From Thiothrix litoralis (GTDB lineage Bacteria > Pseudomonadota > Gammaproteobacteria > Thiotrichales > Thiotrichaceae), in contig NZ_CP072801.1 in assembly GCF_017901135.1 (NCBI RefSeq), positions 2,911,501 to 2,975,500 on the forward strand: a stretch of 64,000 bases of DNA. The letters run 5' to 3'. The translations under genes were made by a program, and so were the position numbers. Shown one piece after another: positions 9,173 to 16,598 of this stretch. The stretch's first letter is position 1, and the number at the start of each line of letters is the position of its first letter. The notes below the pieces were generated by a model, which worked only from the letters and a program-made list of their open reading frames with translations, was not told the origin of the DNA and made no database searches.

Positions 9173-9409
9173 ATGCAGATAGTTCAAAACACGATCAGGT
9201 CACAGGCATCAACACCACCTTGACAAGCTACTCCGTACATACCCCCCTACCAGAAAACAATCGCCCAAGTTGCATATTCACCACAATTACAGACCACCGC
9301 CAAGAAATTCAGTCAACTGATTGATGACCCCAAAAATAGCGCTGACCTAATGCCCAAGCGATACCGACAAGAAGCAGAACTAGTCGTTGCTATTGCGAAT
9401 GCTTATTGA
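9173..9409 (+). pseudogene. Decayed ORF with in-frame TGA
   Basis: From the ATG at 9173 the frame reads 16 codons to a TGA at 9221-9223, then stays open for 61 more codons to TGA at 9407. The second part has protein-like composition (QTTAKKFSQLIDDPKNSADL, then MPKRYRQEAELVVAIANAY at the C-terminus). This looks like the remnant of a small gene of unknown family. No selenocysteine insertion element is evident, so recoding is unlikely. No function can be assigned. Confidence 0.3.
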
Positions 9410-9569
9410 GATTTCTTAATGCCTTCATTAGTGTATAAAATCATCAAATTCGTGAAGCGGATTCCATACGCTCAAGAACCTGAAAGGAAATCTCCAGCAG
9501 GTGCTGGCGCGGCTTAAGTTAAAGCCGTTAAAATGCACTCACTGAATGGATATATAAAATACTGATCTT

Positions 9570-10637
9570 ATGGAAAAACAAGCATCTCACCTCCTGTCAC
9601 CGCACCTGCGTCGCGAAGAAGCTTATGCGGATGAGCACATACGCCCACGCCGCCTGCAAGATTACATCGGTCAACCGGTCGTGCGTGAGCAGATGGAAAT
9701 TTTTATTCATGCTGCCCGCCACCGGGGGGATGCACTCGATCACGTCCTGATCTTTGGACCACCCGGCCTAGGTAAAACAACGCTATCACATATAATAGCG
9801 CATGAAATGGGCGCTAACCTGCGTCAAACCTCAGGGCCAGTACTGGAAAAAGCTGGGGATCTCGCCGCCCTGCTGACCAACCTTGAACCACATGATGTAC
9901 TCTTTATAGACGAAATCCACCGTCTCAGCCCTGTAGTAGAAGAAATCCTCTACCCCGCCCTGGAAGATTTCCAGCTCGACATCATGATCGGTGATGGCCC
10001 GGCAGCACGCTCCATCAAGCTCGACCTCCCTCCCTTCACCCTCGTCGGGGCAACTACTCGTGCTGGCTTGCTGACCTCACCACTGCGCGACCGCTTCGGC
10101 ATTGTGCAGCGTCTGGAATTTTACAACGTCGACGACCTTGCCTACATCGTACAACGCGCCTCAACCATTATCGGGGCAAGCATTGACACAGAGGGCGCAC
10201 AGGAAATCGCCCGGCGCTCACGCGGCACACCACGCATTGCCAACCGCTTGCTGCGGCGAGTGCGTGATTACGTGCAAGTAAAAGGTAACGGCCTGATTGA
10301 CCGCGACATGGCTGACAAAGCCCTCAATATGCTCAACGTCGACCACCAAGGCTTCGACCACATGGACAGACGCCTGCTATTAGCTGTCATGGAAAAATTT
10401 GACGGCGGCCCAGTGGGGGTAGACAGTCTCGCCGCTGCCATCGGTGAAGAACGCGGCACCATTGAAGATGTGCTGGAACCCTTCCTGATTCAGCAAGGTT
10501 TCCTGATGCGCACCCCACGCGGCAGGGTGGCCACCCGCCGCGCTTGGCAACACTTCGGGCTGAATATTCCGGCACACCTTAACCTTGCAGGTAACAACAC
10601 TGATCAGGAGGGCACAAGCCTTGACCTGTTTGAATGA
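9570..10637 (+). CDS. ruvB: Holliday junction branch migration helicase RuvB
   Basis: 355 residues, the usual RuvB length. Walker A is GPPGLGKTT near residue 65, Walker B LFIDEIHR near residue 112, sensor 1 GATTRAGLL, the arginine finger region SPLRDRFG, and the C-terminal winged-helix domain ([20 protein letters not shown]) binds DNA. It is the hexameric motor that moves Holliday junctions with RuvA. Normally ruvA lies immediately upstream; here ruvA and ruvC are at 61-62 kb on the other strand. It is followed without a gap by ybgC and the tol genes, as in many gammaproteobacteria. Confidence 0.97.
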   Translation: MEKQASHLLSPHLRREEAYADEHIRPRRLQDYIGQPVVREQMEIFIHAARHRGDALDHVLIFGPPGLGKTTLSHIIAHEMGANLRQTSGPVLEKAGDLAALLTNLEPHDVLFIDEIHRLSPVVEEILYPALEDFQLDIMIGDGPAARSIKLDLPPFTLVGATTRAGLLTSPLRDRFGIVQRLEFYNVDDLAYIVQRASTIIGASIDTEGAQEIARRSRGTPRIANRLLRRVRDYVQVKGNGLIDRDMADKALNMLNVDHQGFDHMDRRLLLAVMEKFDGGPVGVDSLAAAIGEERGTIEDVLEPFLIQQGFLMRTPRGRVATRRAWQHFGLNIPAHLNLAGNNTDQEGTSLDLFE

Positions 10638-11049
10638 TAGCAATGCCTTTGTACTGCCTGTGCGGGTGTACTACGAAGACACCGACGCGGGCGGCGTGGT
10701 GTACCACGCCAACTACCTGAAATTTATGGAGCGAGCCCGCACCGAATGGTTACGCACCCTCGGTTTTGAGCAAGACACGCTAGCACAAGAGCTGAACATC
10801 GTGTTTGTCGTCGGCAGCCTCGACATTCAGTACCGCAAGCCTGCCCGCTTCAATGATACCCTGAACATCACCGCTAGTATTAGCGACCTAGGGCGAGCGA
10901 GCATGGTTTTCAAGCAAAGTATCTGGCGTGACAGCTCGAATAATTCACCTGAACTATTGACAACGGCTAGCGTCAAAGTAGTCTGTGTTTCTATGGGCAC
11001 ATTTCGGGCAATAACTATTCCAAAACAGATAAGGGAACTCCTTCAGTGA
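10621..11049 (+). CDS. ybgC: Tol-Pal associated acyl-CoA thioesterase YbgC
   Basis: A hotdog-fold thioesterase of about 142 residues. [20 protein letters not shown] includes the catalytic Asp of the 4-hydroxybenzoyl-CoA thioesterase family (YxDTDxxGxVxHxxY). The preferred start is a TTG at 10621 with AGGAGGG ending 8 bases upstream inside the ruvB 3' end; an ATG 36 bases earlier would have no such site. It is the standard first gene of the tol-pal operon. Its stop overlaps the GTG start of tolQ by 4 bases (GTGA). Its natural substrate is uncertain; acyl-CoA or acyl-ACP in phospholipid metabolism has been proposed. Confidence 0.9.
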   Translation: MTCLNDSNAFVLPVRVYYEDTDAGGVVYHANYLKFMERARTEWLRTLGFEQDTLAQELNIVFVVGSLDIQYRKPARFNDTLNITASISDLGRASMVFKQSIWRDSSNNSPELLTTASVKVVCVSMGTFRAITIPKQIRELLQ

Positions 11050-11732
11050 CAACAGATCTTTCCATCCTAAAATTGATTATGGATGCTAGCCTCGTCGTGA
11101 AAATCGTCATGGCTTTACTGATCATCGCATCCTTGCTCTCTTGGACGCTGATCATCGTCAAATCCAGCACCATCAGCAGCACCCAAAGCAGCGTCACCAA
11201 ATTTGAAGAACGCTTCTGGAGCGGAGTTTCATTGAACTCCCTGTACGAAGACCTGTCTCAGAAAGTGAATCGGCACGGGCTGGAACGCATTTTTTACGAC
11301 GGCTTCCACGAATACAAGCGGGCGCTCAACGTAGACCCTAACTCACGGCTTTCCGTCACCGACTCTGTGCAACGCTCGATGCGGGTTGCCTCCTCCAAAG
11401 AGGTGGACGATCTGGAACAAAATCTGGCGTTTTTGGCAACTGTCGGCTCCACCAGCCCCTATGTTGGCCTGTTTGGAACCGTGTGGGGAATCATGAACTC
11501 ATTCATTTCACTCGGACAAATGCAACAAGCCACCCTCGGCGTCGTCGCGCCCGGCATTGCCGAAGCCCTGATTGCCACCGCCATCGGCTTGTTTGCCGCG
11601 ATTCCGGCAGTCATTGCCTACAACCGTTTCAGTGACAAAATTGACCGTTTGGTAGTGAGTTACGACAACTTCCGCGAAGAATTCACCGCACTGCTGGAAC
11701 GCCATGCCAGCACCCAAAGGAAACCCGCATGA
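11046..11732 (+). CDS. tolQ: TolQ, inner-membrane proton channel subunit
   Basis: 228 residues with the ExbB/MotA/TolQ layout: a first membrane segment near residues 16-38 (VVKIVMALLIIASLLSW), a long cytoplasmic loop, and two more segments around 135-160 and 170-195. GLFGTVWGIMNSF and GIAEALIATAIGLFAAIPA are the conserved pore-lining stretches. With TolR it harvests proton motive force to energise TolA during envelope constriction. The start is GTG at 11046, overlapping the ybgC stop. Its stop overlaps the tolR ATG by 4 bases. Confidence 0.96.
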   Translation: MTTDLSILKLIMDASLVVKIVMALLIIASLLSWTLIIVKSSTISSTQSSVTKFEERFWSGVSLNSLYEDLSQKVNRHGLERIFYDGFHEYKRALNVDPNSRLSVTDSVQRSMRVASSKEVDDLEQNLAFLATVGSTSPYVGLFGTVWGIMNSFISLGQMQQATLGVVAPGIAEALIATAIGLFAAIPAVIAYNRFSDKIDRLVVSYDNFREEFTALLERHASTQRKPA

Positions 11733-12154
11733 GCGCACCACGCCGCCGCCGTAAAATCATGGCAGAAATGAACGTGGTTCCTTATATAGACGTGATGCTG
11801 GTGTTGCTGGTCATTTTCATGGTCACAGCGCCCATCATGCAAACCGGGGTAAAGGTCGACGCACCCGATGTACAAGCCGAACCGCTGGACGCCAACAACC
11901 AACTGGAACCGCTTACCCTTTCGGTGGATGCCAGCGGCAAACTATTTTTGGACGACGGCACTGAAATGCCAGCCGACGGCGTAACCGCCTATGTGACCAG
12001 TCAAATGGATGCCAAAGCCGAGCGCCCCGTTTATGTCAGAGCCGACAGCACCGTGGAATACCGCTACCTCATGAACGCGATGGTTGCCGTACAAAAAGCA
12101 GGTGCTAAAAAAATCGGCCTGATGGCTGACCCAGCGCCACCTGACCAACAGTAA
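11729..12154 (+). CDS. tolR: TolR, stator subunit of the Tol energy-transducing complex
   Basis: 141 residues with one N-terminal membrane segment in VVPYIDVMLVLLVIFMVTAP. The Asp in YIDVMLVLLVIFM is the conserved proton-accepting residue of ExbD/TolR. The rest is a periplasmic domain that can bind peptidoglycan. The ATG overlaps the tolQ stop (ATGA), so the two are translationally coupled. There is a 27-base gap to tolA. Confidence 0.96.
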   Translation: MSAPRRRRKIMAEMNVVPYIDVMLVLLVIFMVTAPIMQTGVKVDAPDVQAEPLDANNQLEPLTLSVDASGKLFLDDGTEMPADGVTAYVTSQMDAKAERPVYVRADSTVEYRYLMNAMVAVQKAGAKKIGLMADPAPPDQQ

Positions 12155-12181
12155 TGATCTGATGAAGGGCTAAACAAGATC

Positions 12182-13477
12182 ATGTTCAAGGAAATACTCA
12201 ACAAACCACAAGCACTGTTTTGGGCAGTCGTACTGCACATTCTCATTGTGGTAGTGCTCTTACTCAGTTTCAAATGGACTGACCGCCCGGATGTCGCTGA
12301 AAACACCGCCATCGAAGTCATGGTTCCCCCCGATGCCACCCCAACGGAGGAACCAACGGACAAAAAACCCGCACGGACAGCTATCAAAGCCAGTGAGGAT
12401 GCATCCCCCTCCGTAGCCAACGAAACCGCCAAAGCAGAGGCAGCCGCCAAAGCAGAGGCAGCCACCAAAGCAGAAGCTGCCGCCGCACAAGCCAAGGCAG
12501 ATGCACAACGCAAAGCAGATACGGAAGCCAAAGCACTCGCTGATAAAAAAGCCCGCGAAAAAGCAGACCGAGCAGCGGAAGCCGCCGCAGCAGCAAAAGC
12601 ACAGCAAGCTGCCCGTGAAAAAGCCGCCGAGTACAAAGAAACAGCGGCTGAAGAACGCGCCAAAGCCGAAGCCCGCCGTCGAGCCGAAGCCAGAGCCGAA
12701 GAGCGCCGCCAAGCGCTGGAAGCTGAAAAAGCCACCGAACGCAAGCAAGCAGCCGCCAGCAAAGCTAAAGCAGAGGCAGCCGCCAAAGCACTCGCCGATA
12801 AAAAAGCCCGCGAAAAAGCAGACCGAGCAGCGGAAGCCGCTGCCGCCGCAAAAGCACAGGCCAAAGCTAAAGCGGCGGCAGATGCTAAAGCAGAAGCCGC
12901 TGCCGCCGCAAAAGCAGAAGCCAAGGCAGAAGCTGCCGCAGCAGCAAAGGCACAGGCCAAAGCAGAAGCCGCCGCCGCCGCAAAAGCAGAAGCCAAAGCT
13001 AGGGCTGCTGCTAACGCCAAGGCCGAAGCCGACGCCAAAGCCAAATCGGAAGCACTAGCCCGCAAAAAAGCTGCCGAAGAAGAAGCACAACTCGCCGCTG
13101 ATCGCGAACGCTGGAAAGCTGCCGAAGCCAAACGCAAAGCGGCTGAAGATGACGCCCGCCGTGCTGCCGCCGCAGCGGCTGCGGCCGCCGCCGCTGGCCC
13201 TAGCAGCCGCGACCTAGGCAATGCCCGTGCCGCCTGGACGAGTGCCATCAAACGCAAAGTCAAAGGCAACTGGAACAAACCCTCCCAAAGCTTCGGCATG
13301 TCTGCGACCGCGCGCGTCAGCGTCCGCAACGGTGGCAGTATTGGGCGTTTCTCGCTGAACTGTGATGGTAGCCCAGCGTATTGCGACTCCCTGAAAGCCG
13401 CCATTCACGGTTCCGACCCATTTCCTAAACCGGAATACAGTGAACTGTACGGTGATACCCTTGTCATTACCTTCTGA
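12182..13477 (+). CDS. tolA: TolA, periplasm-spanning protein
   Basis: 431 residues. An N-terminal membrane anchor (residues about 10-30, WAVVLHILIVVVLLLSF) is followed by a very long Ala/Lys/Glu-rich helical arm (about 60-330) and a globular C-terminal domain that contacts TolB, Pal and colicin-type partners. The arm contains two near-identical copies of ADKKAREKADRAAEA (bases near 12540 and 12790), evidence of internal duplication. It links the inner-membrane TolQR motor to the outer membrane. The C-terminal domain keeps the two Cys expected for a disulfide (NCDGSPAYCDSL). Confidence 0.95.
   Translation: MFKEILNKPQALFWAVVLHILIVVVLLLSFKWTDRPDVAENTAIEVMVPPDATPTEEPTDKKPARTAIKASEDASPSVANETAKAEAAAKAEAATKAEAAAAQAKADAQRKADTEAKALADKKAREKADRAAEAAAAAKAQQAAREKAAEYKETAAEERAKAEARRRAEARAEERRQALEAEKATERKQAAASKAKAEAAAKALADKKAREKADRAAEAAAAAKAQAKAKAAADAKAEAAAAAKAEAKAEAAAAAKAQAKAEAAAAAKAEAKARAAANAKAEADAKAKSEALARKKAAEEEAQLAADRERWKAAEAKRKAAEDDARRAAAAAAAAAAAGPSSRDLGNARAAWTSAIKRKVKGNWNKPSQSFGMSATARVSVRNGGSIGRFSLNCDGSPAYCDSLKAAIHGSDPFPKPEYSELYGDTLVITF
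12534..12858 (+). repeat. Internal direct repeat within the tolA helical arm
   Basis: Two segments of about 70 bases, starting near 12534 and 12784, are nearly identical at DNA level and encode ADKKAREKADRAAEA plus an Ala-rich tail. The near identity at third positions suggests a recent duplication or ongoing slippage. The region between and after them is lower-identity Ala-Lys-Ala-Glu repeat. Confidence 0.75.
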
Positions 13478-13518
13478 ACAAGTCATTACATAACTGATTG
13501 AGTAACTGAGTAACAGCC

Positions 13519-14748
13519 ATGAACACGAAAATTCTCACCTCCCTCCTGTTATCAGCCAGCGTGTTGTTTCCGGTCATGACACAGGCCGAAGAATTACACA
13601 TCCACATTGACAGCGACGCCTCCACTGACGGCACACGCCTGCTGGTTGCACCGTTTGGGCCGCTGGCAAAAGTGATCGAAGCCGACTTGCAACGCAGTGG
13701 GCGCTTTGCCCTGATTGATCCGACACGCGCCGGGGGCGGCCTAACACCTGATGCACTCCGCGCAGCCGGGGCAGAATACGCCGTCATTGGCAGCCAAACC
13801 GGCGGGTTGGACTTCCAACTGATCAACGTCAACAGCGGGCAGGTCGTCGGCTCGTTCCGCATTCCGTCCCACCCCAACCAGCGGCGCATGGCACATAAAG
13901 CAGCCGACTTGATATTTGAAAAGCTAACCGGGGTAAAAGGCGCATTCGATACCCGTATCGCCTACGTTTCCGCCAGTGGCCCTGCAAAAAACCAGACCTA
14001 CCAATTGATCGTGTCGGATGCGGATGGCTATAACCCGCGCACCATCGTTTCTTCCCGCAAGCCAGTGATGTCACCAAGCTGGTCACCGGATGCCCGGCAA
14101 GTCGCTTACGTTTCGTATGAAACGGGTCGTCCGGTGGTGTACGCGCAAGACTTGGCCTCTGGTAGCAAACGCACCATCTCCGACCCGAACCGCTCCAGCA
14201 TTTCCCCCTCCTGGTCGCCGGATGGGCGCTCGATTGCCTACAGCGTCGCCGACCGTGGCAATTATAATATCGTCGTCGCGGGTGCAACGGGCGGTGGCGC
14301 ACGCCAGATCACCAATACACGCGGTATCAATGCCGAACCACAATGGGCAGACAGCGGCACGTTGGTGTTTACTTCTGATCGCAGCGGGCAGCCGCAGCTT
14401 TACAAAACCACCCCGAATGGCGGCACGGAAAGCCGTATGTCCTTCAGCGGTGGTTATAACGCCGGAGCCAGTATTGCGGGCAATACCGTGGCGATGGTAC
14501 GCCAAAATGGCAGCAATTCCAGCATCACCATTATGGATGCGGCCAGCAAACAGGAACACACCATTTCACGCGGCACGCAGGATGATTCACCCGCCATTTC
14601 CCCGAATGGCATGATGGTGCTGTACGCCACCGATGCGGGTGGGCGCAACTCATTGGCCGTTGCCAGTGACAATGGCAAAGCCCACCAGAGCCTGTACTCA
14701 CAGGCGGGCGATGTACGCGACCCGGCTTGGTCCCCCTACCTTGATTAA
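13519..14748 (+). CDS. tolB: TolB, periplasmic beta-propeller of Tol-Pal
   Basis: 409 residues starting with a signal peptide cleaved after about residue 23 (VLFPVMTQAEE). The N-terminal alpha/beta domain (about 25-160) is followed by a six-bladed propeller with repeated SPSWSPDARQVAYVS and SPSWSPDGRSIAYS motifs. It binds Pal and the TolA C-terminal domain. It sits between tolA and pal. Its TAA stop overlaps an ATG (TAATG) used as an upstream candidate for pal. A few residues shorter than the E. coli protein; otherwise ordinary. Confidence 0.96.
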   Translation: MNTKILTSLLLSASVLFPVMTQAEELHIHIDSDASTDGTRLLVAPFGPLAKVIEADLQRSGRFALIDPTRAGGGLTPDALRAAGAEYAVIGSQTGGLDFQLINVNSGQVVGSFRIPSHPNQRRMAHKAADLIFEKLTGVKGAFDTRIAYVSASGPAKNQTYQLIVSDADGYNPRTIVSSRKPVMSPSWSPDARQVAYVSYETGRPVVYAQDLASGSKRTISDPNRSSISPSWSPDGRSIAYSVADRGNYNIVVAGATGGGARQITNTRGINAEPQWADSGTLVFTSDRSGQPQLYKTTPNGGTESRMSFSGGYNAGASIAGNTVAMVRQNGSNSSITIMDAASKQEHTISRGTQDDSPAISPNGMMVLYATDAGGRNSLAVASDNGKAHQSLYSQAGDVRDPAWSPYLD

Positions 14749-14768
14749 TGAATAGCGAGAAGAGTGTC

Positions 14769-15362
14769 ATGAACATGAAAGTATTAGCATTATCCGTACT
14801 GGTTATTGCCCTTGGCGTTACCGGCTGTCAACAAGTTCCCGCACCTAGCGCAGGTGGAGTGGGCGGTGTCGGTGTCGGCGGCGTCGGCGGCGTGGGTGGT
14901 AACGGCTATGGCACGAACGGAACGGGTGGCGCTGGCAGCGGCAGCATCGGTTACAACAACGGTGGTTACGCCAATGGCGGCGGCGGGCAATACACCCCGG
15001 CTGAATTACAAAACCCCACCAGCATTCTGGCGCAACGGGTCATTTACTTCGACCTTGACCGCGCGGACATCAAGCCGGAATACATGAATGTCCTCAATGC
15101 CCATGCTGCCTTGCTGCGTGCTTACCCCAACTTGCGGATCCGTCTGGAAGGCCACGCCGATGAACGTGGTTCACGGGAATACAACGTTGCTCTGTCAGAA
15201 CGCCGTGGTTACTCGGTGCTGGACTACATGCAAGTCAAAGGTGCCAGCAGCAACCAGATGGAAGTCATCGGTTATGGGGAAGAAGTCCCCGCTGTTTTCG
15301 GGCATAATGAAGCGGCGTGGGGAAAGAACCGACGCGTTGAAATCAAATACGCCGGAGAATAA
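14769..15362 (+). CDS. pal: Pal, peptidoglycan-associated outer membrane lipoprotein
   Basis: About 197 residues. The N-terminus MNMKVLALSVLVIALGVTGC carries a lipobox (VTGC), so the Cys is lipidated. It is followed by an unusually glycine-rich linker (repeats of GVGG, about residues 29-65) and an OmpA-like domain with HADERGSREYNVALSERR, the peptidoglycan-binding segment. The ATG at 14769 is preferred because of the purine-rich GAGAAGAG just upstream; one at 14748 overlaps the tolB stop but would extend the signal peptide. The Gly-rich linker replaces the Ser/Ala-type linker common in other Pal proteins. Confidence 0.95.
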   Translation: MNMKVLALSVLVIALGVTGCQQVPAPSAGGVGGVGVGGVGGVGGNGYGTNGTGGAGSGSIGYNNGGYANGGGGQYTPAELQNPTSILAQRVIYFDLDRADIKPEYMNVLNAHAALLRAYPNLRIRLEGHADERGSREYNVALSERRGYSVLDYMQVKGASSNQMEVIGYGEEVPAVFGHNEAAWGKNRRVEIKYAGE

Positions 15363-15366
15363 TGCA

Positions 15367-16272
15367 ATGCAAAACAAGCTAAACCGTAGCGCTTTGAGCG
15401 TTTTGGTCGCTGCTATTCTGGCTGTGCCCGCTTGGGCAGAGCCAATGCCTGATGAAGCTGCGCTCCAGTTACTGCAACGGGTCAACGAACTGGAGCAAGA
15501 ACTACGCAATATCAGGGGCAATAATGAAAGGCTGCAACACGAACTGGATACAGTCCGTAAAAACCAAACCGACAACTTCCAGCAAGTCGACGAACGTCTA
15601 GAAAAGTTGCGGGATAACAGTACTGATAAAACGGCTGAAGCCAACACATCAGCCGAGCCAGCCAACCCGGTGATTGAGCACAAAGCGGATAGCAGCACAG
15701 ACACTACCGCTGAAAAACCAGCCAAGGCCGACCCTGACGGTTTTTACAGCTACGGCACGGGCAAATCAGACGACAAAAATACGGCGACTCCTGTCAGCAA
15801 GCCGGAAGATAAACCTGAAGACAAGCCCACAGAAACCACCTCTGCTGCTACCACTGGCACAGGCGACACCAAAGCCCTGCTGGAAAAAGAAGAGCGGGCG
15901 GTTTATGACGAGGCTTTCCAGACCCTGTTGAAAGACCCGAAAGCCTCCATCCCCGCGTTTCGCACCTTCCTCAAGGACTACCCCAGAAGCCCGCTGGCTC
16001 CCAGTGCGCAATATTGGGTAGGCGAAGCGCTGTATGCCGAAAAGGATTTCAAGGCCGCGATTGAAGAGTTTCTGGTCGTGCTCAAGGAGCACAAAGGCAG
16101 CGACAAAGCACCGGATGCCGCGCTCAAACTCGGCTACAGTTTCTATGAGCTGAAAGAGTGGGAAAAAGCCCGCAAAACCCTGGAGGATGTGATCAGCTTC
16201 TTCCCGAATAATGCCGAAACCAGCAGGTTGGCGAGGGAACGACTCGACAGAATGAACACTGAGGGGCACTAG
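15367..16272 (+). CDS. cpoB: CpoB/YbgF, Tol-Pal coordinator protein
   Basis: 301 residues with a signal peptide ending near AWAEP, a coiled-coil segment at about 35-85 (LLQRVNELEQELRNIRGNNE), a low-complexity Thr/Asp/Lys linker, then tetratricopeptide repeats from about residue 175 (YDEAFQTLLKDPKASIPAFR, SPLAPSAQYWVGEALYAEKD). CpoB couples PBP1B-driven peptidoglycan synthesis to Tol function. The ATG at 15367 is right for the signal peptide, although the frame is open from much further upstream. A strong terminator overlaps its stop codon, ending the operon. Confidence 0.92.
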   Translation: MQNKLNRSALSVLVAAILAVPAWAEPMPDEAALQLLQRVNELEQELRNIRGNNERLQHELDTVRKNQTDNFQQVDERLEKLRDNSTDKTAEANTSAEPANPVIEHKADSSTDTTAEKPAKADPDGFYSYGTGKSDDKNTATPVSKPEDKPEDKPTETTSAATTGTGDTKALLEKEERAVYDEAFQTLLKDPKASIPAFRTFLKDYPRSPLAPSAQYWVGEALYAEKDFKAAIEEFLVVLKEHKGSDKAPDAALKLGYSFYELKEWEKARKTLEDVISFFPNNAETSRLARERLDRMNTEGH

Positions 16273-16284
16273 CTCCTCTTTTTT
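16261..16284 (+). terminator. Rho-independent terminator of the tol-pal operon
   Basis: GAGGGGC and GCTCCTC form a seven-base stem around the four-base loop ACTA, followed directly by six T. The cpoB stop TAG lies in the loop and first stem base, so the hairpin is shared between coding sequence and terminator. Confidence 0.85.
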
Positions 16285-16374
16285 ACCAAGGATTACAGCT
16301 TCTCCAGCAAAATTGTGCTTCTTTGCATATAGTTATTTGGTATGGATGACGATTAAATAACAACGGAGATGCGC

Positions 16375-16593
16375 ATGTTCGGCAAAAGAAGCCCCAAGCC
16401 AGCCCAAAACCTTGATTTGATGCAGGAAATCGCACCGGCACCGCTGAAAACAGCAGCAGCCCGCCGCTTCATGGAATTTTGCCAGCAAGACCTCCCCACC
16501 CATCACAAGGCAGACGGTTTCGACCCGAAAGTTTATATGGATGCAGTCAAACTGGTCATCAGCCGTCTTGAAGCCACCCGACACATGGAGTAA
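16375..16593 (+). CDS. Small protein paired with an SMC-like ATPase
   Basis: 72 residues, MFGKRSPKPAQNLDLMQEIA and on, mixed charged and helical, with no membrane segment or recognised motif. The second of two close ATGs (16375) is preferred: GGAG at 16365-16368 is six bases upstream of it but abuts the first. It ends 5 bases before the ATPase start and its own 3' end carries that gene's ribosome site, so the two are almost certainly co-expressed and may act together. I do not recognise the family. Confidence 0.65.
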   Translation: MFGKRSPKPAQNLDLMQEIAPAPLKTAAARRFMEFCQQDLPTHHKADGFDPKVYMDAVKLVISRLEATRHME

Positions 16594-16598
16594 GCAAC

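Larger units (their letters stand above)
8449..9569. other. AT-rich intergenic stretch between divergent operons
   Basis: About 1.1 kb without an intact gene between the glycan operon (minus) and ruvB (plus). It holds the ops element and possible promoter described separately, a very A+T-rich core around 8690-9120, and a decayed ORF at 9173-9409. No tRNA or clear repeat was seen. It coincides with one end of the inferred inversion that separates ruvB from ruvA. Confidence 0.6.

Noticed and set aside
9221-9223. In-frame TGA read as selenocysteine
   Set aside because: No SECIS-like hairpin was recognised after the codon and the second half has no selenoprotein features; decay is simpler.
12064-13404. 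446-residue open frame on the minus strand opposite tolR and tolA, extremely rich in Ala and Ser
   Set aside because: It is the mirror of the Ala/Lys-rich TolA helix; codon bias of the real gene keeps the opposite frame open.
15088-15366. Upstream extension of the cpoB frame
   Set aside because: It lies inside pal in another frame; the signal peptide begins at 15367.
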